From: Trypanosoma brucei gambiense DAL972
Lineage: Eukaryota; Euglenozoa; Kinetoplastea; Trypanosomatida; Trypanosomatidae
DNA length: 64,000 nucleotides
Direction of reading: 5' to 3'
Assembly (NCBI RefSeq): GCF_000210295.1
Contig: NC_026738.1
Coordinates: forward strand, 372,001-436,000
How positions within the stretch are numbered: the first letter of the stretch is position 1; every line of letters starts with the position of its first letter. The translations under genes and the position numbers were made by a program. Below the pieces are notes generated by a model that worked only from the letters and a program-made list of their open reading frames with translations, did not search any database and was not told the origin of the DNA. This document shows, in pieces, positions 30,476 to 42,212 of the stretch.

Positions 30476-31185
30476 TAGCCATTCTGTTTGGGTTCACCTT
30501 AGGTACTGCAGTTGGTGCGTGTAATCGCGCTCATTATTCATCATATGGTTCCAGCGTTTACATCGCTCCACTTCCCTCTAATTCACATAACTCACTTGCG
30601 TTTATGGATATTGCGCGTTACCGAGCTGGTCTCTTCACAACTCACCAAAGCGTTTGCGGCCGAGTTGTGATTGAACTGTTTGACAGCATCTCACCCGTTA
30701 GCACGACGAATTTCCGTGGACTTTGCCAAGGAAAACATGGAACCTCCGGTACTGGTCACAAATTGTGTTATAGTGGGACGCGACTCCTCCCTAATGAATG
30801 TTTTATTCGAGGTGGTGATGTTACATTTGGCTCTGCAGCCGGCGGTTGGTCCATTTATGGCCGAAGTTTCCGCGAGATGGCGAAGGGCAGCAGCAGCAGC
30901 AGCAGAAGCAGTGATGTAAAGGGAAAGGGACTTGTGTACGCCGTCGGGGCAAACGCTCAGTGGGGCTCTGAATTTTTAATAACTGTGGATGGGTTTACAC
31001 CGGGGGAAGATCATATTTTGTTGGGTCAAGTGGTGGAAGGTTATGATGTGCTGCAGCGGTTGCAGCAGCAAAGCCTTTTGCCACATGCAAAACGTTTTAT
31101 TCATTATCGAATTCTGAAGGCTGGGGTTCTTAAGGAAGCGGAAACGCCCAACTACGGGAAAGGTTCGGCGTTCCTTCGGTTTTGA
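30472..31185 (+). CDS. divergent cyclophilin-type peptidyl-prolyl isomerase-like protein, N-terminal membrane segment
   Basis: The 237-aa protein opens with a hydrophobic stretch (IAILFGFTLGTAVGA), a signal anchor or signal peptide. Then comes a cyclophilin-like domain (about 45-225): FMDIARY, GRVVIELFDSISPVSTTNFRGLCQGK, RGGDVTFG, GGWSIYGRSF, QWGSEFLITV and HILLGQVVEGYDVLQRL align with the family order. Active-site residues are altered. The usual FHRIIPxFMxQGGD is TRLLPNECFIRGGD here, so the Arg is kept but the Phe-Met and Gln positions differ. It may be a weak enzyme or a binding module. A Ser-rich insertion (SSSSSRSS) lies near residue 145. The frame can be extended to a GTG at 30418, but the ATG at 30472 is the first in-frame ATG. 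Confidence 0.8.
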   Translation: MIAILFGFTLGTAVGACNRAHYSSYGSSVYIAPLPSNSHNSLAFMDIARYRAGLFTTHQSVCGRVVIELFDSISPVSTTNFRGLCQGKHGTSGTGHKLCYSGTRLLPNECFIRGGDVTFGSAAGGWSIYGRSFREMAKGSSSSSRSSDVKGKGLVYAVGANAQWGSEFLITVDGFTPGEDHILLGQVVEGYDVLQRLQQQSLLPHAKRFIHYRILKAGVLKEAETPNYGKGSAFLRF

Positions 31186-31704
31186 TTACCAAAACACAAG
31201 TGAACTGATACACACACACACACACCAGCAGTGAAGAAACAAAAAAACAAAAATCGTTCGCGACTACCTTGCTCTCCACATTAAGGAGTGCCTCGCCACA
31301 TCTGGTGGCGTCAAACGCGGTATCGTCTCTATACGATACCGGAGAAAGAAGAAAAGGAGGAGGAGGAAACTTGGCGGGTATGCAACGCACGACACAAGCA
31401 CTATGAGGAGGGGAAAATACCTTTCCCACGTTCTTCATAGCGCTGTCATCACTGTCGGCAATGGGACCCTGTCATCTACGTATCTTTTATTTTGTTATTG
31501 TTGACTATTCTTATTATTATTATTTTTATTGCAGTTCCATAGATGCGGTTCACCGCACGCGGTACCTCCGCCTGACATCATTCTCTCCACATTCCCCCCT
31601 TTTTCTCACACTTCTTTGTTTCCTATTGCTCATTTCGCTTTCCTGTGGCACAGGGTATCCGCATAGTACAGCAGCGGCTATTATTAATTTAGAGCACGCA
31701 ACAG
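31186..31704. other. intergenic with structured element
   Basis: (CA)n at 31211-31224, the hairpin pair at 31294-31341, and a pyrimidine-rich stretch 31590-31640 with AG near 31654. A further acag lies directly at the ATG of the next gene. No other gene seen. Confidence 0.55.
31294..31341 (+). ncRNA. two adjacent inverted repeats, possible structured RNA
   Basis: CGCCAC (31294-31299) pairs with GTGGCG (31305-31310). Eight bases on, CGGTATCGT (31318-31326) pairs perfectly with ACGATACCG (31333-31341) around a 6-nt loop. A weaker CTCC/GGAG pair lies just upstream. The strand and whether it is a stable RNA or a UTR element are unknown; no snoRNA boxes were recognised. Confidence 0.35.
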
Positions 31705-32562
31705 ATGGCGATACTTCTGACACTCGTTGCTGTCATGCATTATTCCGTTGCGGCCACTGCCCTCTTAAGTGGTGTACCTCAGGATGCGGTAAATGTGACA
31801 TGTGAGTTCCTTAACCATGTGAGAGGGACGGCAAATTTCTCGAAGGAGCTCTCTCTAAAGATCGAAGAGAATTCCTTCGTGGCGTCGGAGTCGAGATATC
31901 GGACAACTGAAGAGGTGCGAAAGGCGGTACGAACATATCTTCGCGCGGAGGCCGCTGTCGGGCGACATCATTCGGAAGGTGAAGCGATGGCGCGGGCGGG
32001 GGAAGCCGCTAAAGCGGCAAATGATGCGGAGGAACAAGCGACTAAGGCAGAACTTAGGGCGGTACAGGCAAGAAGGAGGGCTAACCATCTGGTGGAAAGC
32101 ATTTCCCGTCGCTCGCACTCAATCCTTACAAGTTTCAAGGCAGTTTTGATCGTCTTTAACCAAACCGAGGCGGATGAAGGTAGTGCAACCGCGGTGCCAT
32201 ACAACTGCCCTGAGCGTGATGTACAAAATGTTTCCCGGGAGGTGTTGGAAACGGAGGTAAAGCGAATGGTTACGCATTTGGAACCCCACATTTCCGTCCC
32301 ACGGCAAGATATTATTCACCGTCTTGTGCACGATGTGGGTGCATTAAATGACACCGCGGTTCTAAGCGAGGCGGCTTTGCGTGACACCATGGCCGCGGAG
32401 GCTGAAGCAAAAGCAGCGGCGACGAACACAATTGTCGAGGCGATCCGCGGATTTAAAGACGGCATCGAATCATCGCCACCAGATGATGCGGAAGGGGAAG
32501 GTGATGAAAGGAGAATGGCTACATTGGCAATTGTTTGCTTGTTACTTTTTCTTAGTGGCTGA
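31705..32562 (+). CDS. small secreted, probably GPI-anchored surface glycoprotein
   Basis: The 285-aa protein has a signal peptide (MAILLTLVAVMHYSVAA) and a hydrophobic C-terminus (MATLAIVCLLLFLSG) after a polar acidic Pro/Asp/Glu/Gly region. That is the layout of a GPI-anchor addition signal. Between them it is mainly helical and rich in Ala, Glu, Lys and Arg (RAEAAVGRHHSEGEAMARAGEAAKAANDAEEQATKAELRAVQARRRAN), with five N-glycosylation sequons (NVT, NFS, NQT, NVS, NDT) and only two mature cysteines. Long Ala-rich helices recall the three-helix bundle proteins of trypanosome surfaces (for example BARP, GARP, CESP, HpHbR), but I cannot assign it to one. It is the last + strand gene before the convergent region, next to the ISG array, which suits a surface-protein neighbourhood. 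Confidence 0.78.
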   Translation: MAILLTLVAVMHYSVAATALLSGVPQDAVNVTCEFLNHVRGTANFSKELSLKIEENSFVASESRYRTTEEVRKAVRTYLRAEAAVGRHHSEGEAMARAGEAAKAANDAEEQATKAELRAVQARRRANHLVESISRRSHSILTSFKAVLIVFNQTEADEGSATAVPYNCPERDVQNVSREVLETEVKRMVTHLEPHISVPRQDIIHRLVHDVGALNDTAVLSEAALRDTMAAEAEAKAAATNTIVEAIRGFKDGIESSPPDDAEGEGDERRMATLAIVCLLLFLSG

Positions 32563-35385
<2,823 letters not shown>

Positions 35386-35772
35386 TCACTTCAAACAACC
35401 AAGATCCATTAGGCCAACGAATCTTAAATTCAGTTCCCGCAATTCCTTCATATGCTTTAGTCCTCTTACCTTCTGTAAGCCGACACATTCACGAATATCA
35501 ATAACCTCCATCTTTACACATCCACCCACGTATACATCTTCCAACGCTTTACACTTTTCAATGGACAGTTTGAGAAGATTATTTGCTTCACGCACATCAA
35601 CATTATGCAAGAGCTCACACTCATCAATTCGAATTTCCCTTATACTCTCATGATATCTGAACATACTAAAACTTTTAATACTGCCACAATTACGCACAAG
35701 AAAGCTCTTCAAGGCTTTACATTGCCCCAAGCCCTTTAACCTGCTTATATCCCAACAGTGCGTGAGTTTCAC
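35386..35772 (-). pseudogene. LRR gene fragment, truncated at both ends
   Basis: This is the last, most broken copy of the LRR gene in the array. Its first codons match the other truncated copies (breakpoint at 35769/35770, no in-frame ATG). Its 3' part leaves the family sequence near 35426, inside a leucine-rich repeat, and runs into unrelated DNA with a chance stop. Residues recognisable are the CGSIKSFSMF, DECELLHNVDVREANN and ECVGLQKVRGL blocks. It marks the left border of the array. Confidence 0.85.
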
Positions 35773-36331
35773 ATTGCCTTATGCCCAGTCTTTTATCGAC
35801 CATGAGTTTATTAGATATTGTTACCGACGCCGTTGCTTCATGAGCCGTGTCAGGTCCCTACAGGCCTCACTAAAAATGCATACGAAATATGATTATTTAC
35901 CTCACTATTCCCTTCACGGAATAAGAATTTTCTTATTACACCATAAATAGGGGGAAATATATTCGTTTCTAAATGGCCAGGCCACACCTCCACATTTTTG
36001 AATTGTTTGATGGGAAGATTGCACATCTTACAAGCACTGTTTCATATGAAGGGGGGGGAGTGTGCTACACATGCGCCTTTACTTCACGCCAGCTTGGGCT
36101 GTAGATATGCACATACAACCCATTTTCACATCTCCCGTAATATTTATTGCAGAAAAAATAGTTTATTATTATTATTTTTATTTTGAGGGGATGGGGACGG
36201 AGGGTGGAATAAAAATGTCATATATAATGGAAGGGAAACCTCTCCCGCAACAGGTGAGAAATTTTTAAATTTTAACCTCTCCAGAGGTTAGCCCTTCCTA
36301 AACTAAGCAAAATAAGCAAGAGATAATAATA
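35773..36331 (-). other. ISG 3' flank (conserved in three units)
   Basis: This non-coding stretch downstream of the third ISG is repeated after each ISG. It contains a G run (8 G here, 11 and 10 in the others), an ATT tract, and the stem-loop nearest the stop codon. It continues directly into the truncated LRR copy. No gene seen. Confidence 0.75.
36273..36290 (-). promoter_or_regulatory. 3' UTR stem-loop of ISG copy 3
   Basis: TAACCTCT and AGAGGTTA form 8-bp perfect inverted arms separated by CC; as RNA a 7-bp stem with a 4-nt loop. It lies about 41 bases after the ISG stop codon and next to an A/T-rich stretch. Confidence 0.5.
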
Positions 36332-37627
36332 TCATTCCTTCCTGTAACATGGAGAGGTTGCCCCACCCTTTTTGTCAGGTGAAGAAACTGCCTCACCTTT
36401 CTCATCAATTACATCTTCAGCATTACCTCTTCTTCGTCTCACAAACACAAGCACCACGGCTGTAATAATCGCGAGGATAGCGACAGGTATGAGAACAGCC
36501 ATAAGTATTACCTTGCTCTCCTTGATCTTACTGCTTAGTGCTGATCTATCACTAGTCTCCAGGAGGTCACCAAAATCGGCATCAGCTCCAACGACCTCTG
36601 ATTCTGTTTCACTTGTTGTTCCTGTTCCTGTTGATGATGATGATGATCCTCCTGTTGTTTCTGTTGCCCCACCCTCTCCAGTTGAAGTGCCAACCCCTCG
36701 CTGTGTGGCCTCGGGAGCGGCACCTCCAGGGTTTGTAATTTTCGCACCCCTTTTGCTTGCTTCCTTGGCTTCCACTAAAACTTCGCTGAGTGGCTTGCCT
36801 GCACTCAATCCGCTATGAACGACATGTGCTGCATTGTAAAAGCCAGATACATCATCATGAGTCTTTTTACCTTTATGGTGTGACTCTTCTAGCTCCTTAA
36901 GCTTTTGTACTGTTGTATTGTAGTGGGTTTTCCAGTTGTTTTTGACTGGTTCTTCGCCCTGTGGTTTTTTCTTCTCCCAATCCTCTAAGGCTTGTTTCAT
37001 CGTCCCTGAGGATATATCGTTATAAAGTGTTGTTTTGTGACCCACTCCCTCACAGTCAATGGTATTCCTTTCCGTCCCTGAATAGTGAGTCTTGAATTTA
37101 ACTCCTTCACAATTGTTGTTCTTAGCATTTCCTTCCTTCGTTCCGCACCACCACTCTAAAACCTGGTGAAGTCCACTGGAGTTTTGGCCGTCATCATCAA
37201 GTCCCCATCCTCGCGCCTTTTTTGCTGCCTCTGTCACCGACTGGCAGTGTTTTTTCGCTTCCTCGCCCCATTTTTTAGCTTCTGGCAACTGTTCATTCAA
37301 TTTATCCTTTGCCTTTTCGTATATGTCCTTCACCTTTTTAACATCAGCGTCCGAAAGTTTCGAATAGCCATTGTTACTCTGTCCAGGGTCTTGTAGCGTT
37401 TGTAACCAGCGTTCCAAGCTTTCCAACCACCACTGTATGTCACCTGCAAAACCTTCGGTTTTATCTTTTATCTTGTCTGCTCTTTTGGTTGCGACAGTAT
37501 TGGAAAGATCCGTCAGCTTACACAGCGCCAACGCGCCATCTTTGGTCAACTTCGCTTCCTCATTTGTTTCCACCACTCGTAGCAGTAAACCTGCAAAGGT
37601 AACCGCAACCAAGGAATACCTTATCAT
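36332..37627 (-). CDS. ISG64: invariant surface glycoprotein, ISG64/65 family (array copy 3)
   Basis: The 431-aa type I membrane protein has a signal peptide (SLVAVTFAGLLLRVV), a helical ectodomain to about residue 295, and a Gly/Thr/Ser-rich stalk (300-345). A single membrane span (VILMAVLIPVAILAIITAVVLVFV, about 373-396) and a short Lys-containing cytosolic tail starting RRRR follow. This is the plan of ISG64/65, abundant bloodstream-form surface proteins of T. brucei whose tail lysines drive ubiquitin-dependent turnover. Ectodomain cysteines are 36, 128, 161, 173 and 192, an odd number, because position 257 is His where copy 2 has Cys. It is last in transcription order. The name ISG64 rests on the chromosome 5 context as I recall it; ISG65 is the close relative. 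Confidence 0.93.
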   Translation of the reverse strand: MIRYSLVAVTFAGLLLRVVETNEEAKLTKDGALALCKLTDLSNTVATKRADKIKDKTEGFAGDIQWWLESLERWLQTLQDPGQSNNGYSKLSDADVKKVKDIYEKAKDKLNEQLPEAKKWGEEAKKHCQSVTEAAKKARGWGLDDDGQNSSGLHQVLEWWCGTKEGNAKNNNCEGVKFKTHYSGTERNTIDCEGVGHKTTLYNDISSGTMKQALEDWEKKKPQGEEPVKNNWKTHYNTTVQKLKELEESHHKGKKTHDDVSGFYNAAHVVHSGLSAGKPLSEVLVEAKEASKRGAKITNPGGAAPEATQRGVGTSTGEGGATETTGGSSSSSTGTGTTSETESEVVGADADFGDLLETSDRSALSSKIKESKVILMAVLIPVAILAIITAVVLVFVRRRRGNAEDVIDEKGEAVSSPDKKGGATSPCYRKE

Positions 37628-38072
37628 ATTTCCCTTGTATCAAACTTCGCTTCTTTATGTATGTTTCGCAAGCAAGTTCACTTTCCCACATAAATGCAAT
37701 TATGCACAAAAAAAAAACAAGCAATACTCATAGAATCATCAGCAAACATTATTGTAGTTTCAGCAATACAACCGCAGTTATCATCTTTACTTCCACTTCA
37801 TAATCATATTATCTTACAAAGGCAATCACATCATTCCAACAGTAACAACCCTCCACTCTCAGATATCCTATTGATATCCTTGTTTCCTAGTTTTGCTGAA
37901 GGATAAAATAAATATTTTGCCACACCAACTTGTAGTTGCTTATGGCTTCTCTTATTTCCAATTCCATGGGAGGTGAGTACACATATGCATATATCATGTA
38001 TGAAAGAAGTATTTCCTTTTGATGTGATGATTACTGGATATGAACAAACAAATAGTAACATTCATAAATTAG
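37628..38072 (-). other. LRR 3' flank / ISG 5' flank
   Basis: Repeated between each LRR copy and the ISG downstream of it. The minus strand has a T run (37710-37718), then acaag just before the ISG ATG, a plausible acceptor. No gene seen. Confidence 0.65.
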
Positions 38073-38702
38073 CTACCTAACAACTTGTTCATTATGAGTT
38101 GAGTGGGAGGTGTCATTGTCACCGCTACGTTTTGAATAGTATTCTGTTTCACTGACAACTTCCACCCTGTAGTTGAATAACTTCACGCTCTCTTGTGTAA
38201 CCACACTATCAGAAATCACAATACTCTTCAGCACCCTGCAATATCTCAAAAATCTCAAATCCTCCAGCTTTTCACAACACTTAACATTCAGTTTCTCCAA
38301 CCTCGTGTCTTCATATCTGTGTATTCCAGTTATCTCTCGCAGGTTTCGACACCCAGATAAATTCAATTCCCGCAATTCCTTCACATGTTTTAGTCCTCTT
38401 ACCTTCTGTAAGCCGACACATTCACGAATATCAATAACCTCCATCTTTACACATCCACCCACATATACATCTTCCAACGCTTTACACTTTTCAATGATCA
38501 GTTTGAGAGGATTATTTGCTTCACGCACATCAACATTACGCAAGAGCTCACACTCATCAATTCGTATTTCCCTTATACTCTCATGATATCTGAACATACT
38601 AAAGCTTTTAATACTGCCACAATTATTCACAAGAAAGCTCTTCAAGGCTTTACATTGCCCCAAGCCCTTTAACCTGCCTATACCCTGACAGTGCGTGAGT
38701 TT
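38073..38702 (-). pseudogene. 5'-truncated LRR protein gene (array copy 3)
   Basis: The frame covers the C-terminal about 210 residues of the full LRR protein (KLTHCQG... to QVVR) and reads to the normal stop. The 5' part is gone: just before the KLTHC codons the sequence switches from LRR to ISG 3' flank at 38702/38703. The frame there offers a GTG but no ATG, with a stop three codons further upstream. The remaining sequence is intact, so decay is recent or selection or gene conversion keeps it similar. Confidence 0.9.
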
Positions 38703-38705
38703 CAC

Positions 38706-39271
38706 ATTGCCTTATGCCCAGTCTTTTATCGACCATGAGTTTATTAGATATTGTCACTGACGCCATTGTTTCATGAGCCGTGTCAGGTCCCTGCAGGTCT
38801 CACTAAAAATGCATACGAAATATGATTATTTACCTCACTATTCCCTTCACGGAATAAGAATTTTCTTATTACACCATAAATAGGGGGAAATATATTCGTT
38901 TCTAAATGGCCAGGCCACACCTCCACATTTTTGAATTGTTTGATGGGAAGATTGCACATCTTACAAGCACTGTTTCATATGAAGGGGGGGGGGGAGTGTG
39001 CTACACATGCGCCTTTACTTCACGCCAGCTTGGGCTGTAGATATGCACATACAACCCATTTTCACATCTCCCGTAATATTTATTGCAGAAAAAATAGTTT
39101 ATTATTATTATTTTTATTTTGAGGGGATGGGGACGGAGGGTGGAATAAAAATGTCATATATAATGGAAGGGAAACCTCTCCCGCAACAGGTGAGAAATTT
39201 TTAAATTTTAACCTCTCCAGAGGTTAGCCCTTCCTAAACTAAGCAAAATAAGCAAGAGATGATAATATCAT
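38706..39271 (-). other. ISG 3' flank (unit 2)
   Basis: Near-identical copy of the stretch at 35773-36331, with an 11-G run at about 38984-38994. No gene seen. Confidence 0.75.
39209..39226 (-). promoter_or_regulatory. 3' UTR stem-loop of ISG copy 2
   Basis: Same inverted repeat as at 36273-36290, at the same distance from the ISG stop codon. Confidence 0.5.
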
Positions 39272-40570
39272 TCATTCCTTCCTGTAACATGGAGAGGTTG
39301 CCCCACCCTTTTTGTCAGGTGAAGAAACTGCCTCACCTTTCTCATCAATTACATCTTCAGCATTACCTCTTCTTCGTCTCACAAACACAAGCACCACAGC
39401 TGTAATAATCGCGAGGATAGCGACAGGTATGAGAACAGCCATAAGTATTACCTTGCTCTCCTTGATCTTACTGCTTAGTGCTGATCTATCACTAGTCTCT
39501 AGGAGGTCACCAAAATCGGCATCAGCTCCAACGACCTCTGATTCTGTTCCGCTTGTTGTTCCTGTTCCTGTTGATGATGATGATGATGATCCTCCTGTTG
39601 TCTCTGTTGCCCCACTCTCTCCAGTTGAAGTGCCAACCCCTCGCTGTGTGGCCTCGGGAGCGGCACCTCCAGGGTTTGTAATTTTCGCACCCCTTTTGCT
39701 TGCTTCCTTGGCTTCCACTAAAACTTCGCTGAGTGGCTTGCCTGCACTCAATCCGCTATGAACGACATGTGCTGCATTGTAAAAGCCAGATACATCATCA
39801 CAAGTCTTTTTACCTTTGCTATACGATTCCTCGAGTTTCGTTAGCTCATCCATCGTTTTGGTGTAATCTGCCCTCCATGCGTTGCGGTCGTGGTCTGTTG
39901 CTTCCGGCTTTTTTTTGTCCCAATCCTCTAAGGCCTGTTTCATCGTTTCCGAGGATACATCTAGGTAAAACACAGCCGTATAGCCCGTTCCTTTGCAATC
40001 AATTGGGTTCCTTTCCCGCCCTAAGTAGTGGTATTTTATTTCAACACCATAACACTTCTGATTGTTTGCATTATCTTCCTTCGTTCCGCAGTACCACTCT
40101 AAAAGCTGGTGAAGTCCACTTGAGTTTTTACCCTCATCATCAAGTCCCCATCCTCGCGCCTTTTTTGCTGCCTCTGTCACCGACTGGCAGTGTTTTTTCG
40201 CTTCCTCGCCATACTTTTCTGCTTCTGGCAGCTTCTCCTTTAATTTATCCTTTGCCCTTTCGTATATGTCCTTCACCTTTTTAGTATCAGCGTCCGAAAG
40301 TTTCGAATAGCCATTGTTACTCTGTCCAGGGTCTTGTAGCGTTTGTAACCAGTGTTCCAACCTATCCAACCATAGTTTTAGTTCTTCCTCAAAGCCTTTA
40401 GTTTTATCTTTGATATAATCTGCTTTTCTTCTTGCAACAAGATCAGCGACATCCGTTAGCTTACACAGCGCCAATGCACCTTCCTTGTTTAGCTTTGTGC
40501 TCCCACTTGCTACCACCACTCGTAGCAGTAAACCTGCAAAGATAACCGCAACCAAGGAATACCTTATCAT
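39272..40570 (-). CDS. ISG64: invariant surface glycoprotein, ISG64/65 family (array copy 2)
   Basis: The 432-aa protein has the same layout as the other copies: signal peptide, helical ectodomain, Gly/Ser/Thr stalk, one membrane span and the identical tail with Lys residues. It has six ectodomain cysteines (36, 128, 161, 173, 192, 257). In sequence it is a mosaic. Residues about 38-72 and 156-205 resemble copy 1 at 42213-43511 (VADLVA, LKLWLDRLEHWL, WYCGTKEDNANNQKC, GRERNPIDCKGTG); residues 73-150 resemble copy 3 (LQTLQDPGQSNNG, AKKHCQSVTEAAKKARGWG). From about residue 258 to the end all copies are nearly the same. Confidence 0.93.
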   Translation of the reverse strand: MIRYSLVAVIFAGLLLRVVVASGSTKLNKEGALALCKLTDVADLVARRKADYIKDKTKGFEEELKLWLDRLEHWLQTLQDPGQSNNGYSKLSDADTKKVKDIYERAKDKLKEKLPEAEKYGEEAKKHCQSVTEAAKKARGWGLDDEGKNSSGLHQLLEWYCGTKEDNANNQKCYGVEIKYHYLGRERNPIDCKGTGYTAVFYLDVSSETMKQALEDWDKKKPEATDHDRNAWRADYTKTMDELTKLEESYSKGKKTCDDVSGFYNAAHVVHSGLSAGKPLSEVLVEAKEASKRGAKITNPGGAAPEATQRGVGTSTGESGATETTGGSSSSSSTGTGTTSGTESEVVGADADFGDLLETSDRSALSSKIKESKVILMAVLIPVAILAIITAVVLVFVRRRRGNAEDVIDEKGEAVSSPDKKGGATSPCYRKE

Positions 40571-41014
40571 ATTTCCCTTGTATCAAACTTCGCTTCTTTA
40601 TGTATGTTTCGCAAGCAAGTTCACTTTCCCACATAAATGCAATTATGCACAAAAAAAAACAAGCAATACTCATAGAATCATCAGCAAACATTATTGTAGT
40701 TTCAGCAATACAACCGCAGTTATCATCTTTACTTCCACTTCATAATCATATTATCTTACAAAGGCAATTGCATCATTCCAACAGTAAAAACTTTCCACTC
40801 TCAGATATCCTGTCGATATCCTTGTTTCCTAGTTTTGCTGAAGGATAAAATAAATATTTTGCCACACCAACTTGTAGTTGCTTATGGCTTCTCTTATTTC
40901 CAATTCCATGGGAGGTGAGTACACATATGCATATATCATGTATGAAAGAAGTATTTCCTTTTGATGTGATGATTACTGGATATGAACAAACAAATAGTAA
41001 CATTCATAAATTAG
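40571..41014 (-). other. LRR 3' flank / ISG 5' flank (unit 2)
   Basis: Near-identical to 37628-38072. No gene seen. Confidence 0.65.
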
Positions 41015-41644
41015 CTACCTAACAACTTGGTCGTTATGAGTTGAGTGGGAGGTGTCATTGTCACCGCTACGTTTTGAATAGTATTCTGTTTCACTGACAA
41101 CTTCCACCCTGTAGTTGAATAATTTCAGCCTCTCCTGTGTAACCACACTATCAGAAATCACAATACTCTTCAACACCCTACAATATCTCAAAAATCTCAA
41201 ATCCTCCAGCTTCTCACAACACTTAACATTCAGCTTCTCCAACCTCGTGTCCTCATACCTGTGTATTCCAGTTATCTCTCGCAGGTTTCGACACCCAGAT
41301 AAATTCAATTCCCGCAATTCCTTCACATGTTTTAGTCCTCTTACCTTCTGTAAGCCGACACATTCACGAATATCAATAACCTCCATCTTTACACATCCAC
41401 CCACATATACATCTTCCAACGCTTTACACTTTTCAATGATCAGTTTGAGAGGATTATTTGCTTCACGCACATCAACATTACGCAAGAGCTCACACTCATC
41501 AATTCGTATTTCCCTTATACTCTCATGATATCTGAACATACTAAAGCTTTTAATACTGCCACAATTACTCACAAGAAAGCTCTTCAAGGCTTTACATTGC
41601 CCCAAGCCCTTTAACCTGCTTATATCCCAACAGTGCGTGAGTTT
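41015..41644 (-). pseudogene. 5'-truncated LRR protein gene (array copy 2)
   Basis: Same truncation as the copy at 38073, with the same breakpoint relative to the gene (41644/41645), no ATG, and an otherwise intact frame of about 210 codons. It differs at a few residues (HCWDIS in place of HCQGIG; QERLKLF rather than QESVKLF), showing that the truncated copies are not all identical. Confidence 0.9.
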
Positions 41645-41647
41645 CAC

Positions 41648-42212
41648 ATTGCCTTATGCCCAGTCTTTTATCGACCATGAGTTTATTAGATATTGTCACT
41701 GACGCCATTGTTTCATGAGCCGTGTCAGGTCCCTGCAGGTCTCACTAAAAATGCATACGAAATATGATTATTTACCTCACTATTCCCTTCACGGAATAAG
41801 AATTTTCTTATTACACCATAAATAGGGGGAAATATATTCGTTTCTAAATGGCCAGGCCACACCTCCACATTTTTGAATTGTTTGATGGGAAGATTGCACA
41901 TCTTACAAGCACTGTTTCATATGAAGGGGGGGGGGAGTGTGCTACACATGCGCCTTTACTTCACGCCAGCTTGGGCTGTAGATATGCACATACAACCCAT
42001 TTTCACATCTCCCGTAATATTTATTGCAGAAAAAATAGTTTATTATTATTATTTTTATTTTGAGGGGATGGGGACGGAGGGTGGAATAAAAATGTCATAT
42101 ATAATGGAAGGGAAACCTCTCCCGCAACAGGTGAGAAATTTTTAAATTTTAACCTCTCCAGAGGTTAGCCCTTCCTAAACTAAGCAAAATAAGCAAGAGA
42201 TGATAATATCAT
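41648..42212 (-). other. ISG 3' flank (unit 1)
   Basis: Near-identical copy of 35773-36331 with a 10-G run at about 41926-41935. No gene seen. Confidence 0.75.
42150..42167 (-). promoter_or_regulatory. 3' UTR stem-loop of ISG copy 1
   Basis: Same inverted repeat as at 36273-36290, at about the same distance from the stop codon. Confidence 0.5.

Noticed and set aside
36372..36818. 148-codon + strand frame inside the ISG genes (also at 39312 and 42253)
   Set aside because: Mirror frame of the conserved ISG C-terminus; on the opposite strand to transcription.
38173..38586. 137-codon + strand frame in the LRR copies (also 41115 and 44050)
   Set aside because: Mirror frame of the LRR coding sequence, on the opposite strand to transcription.
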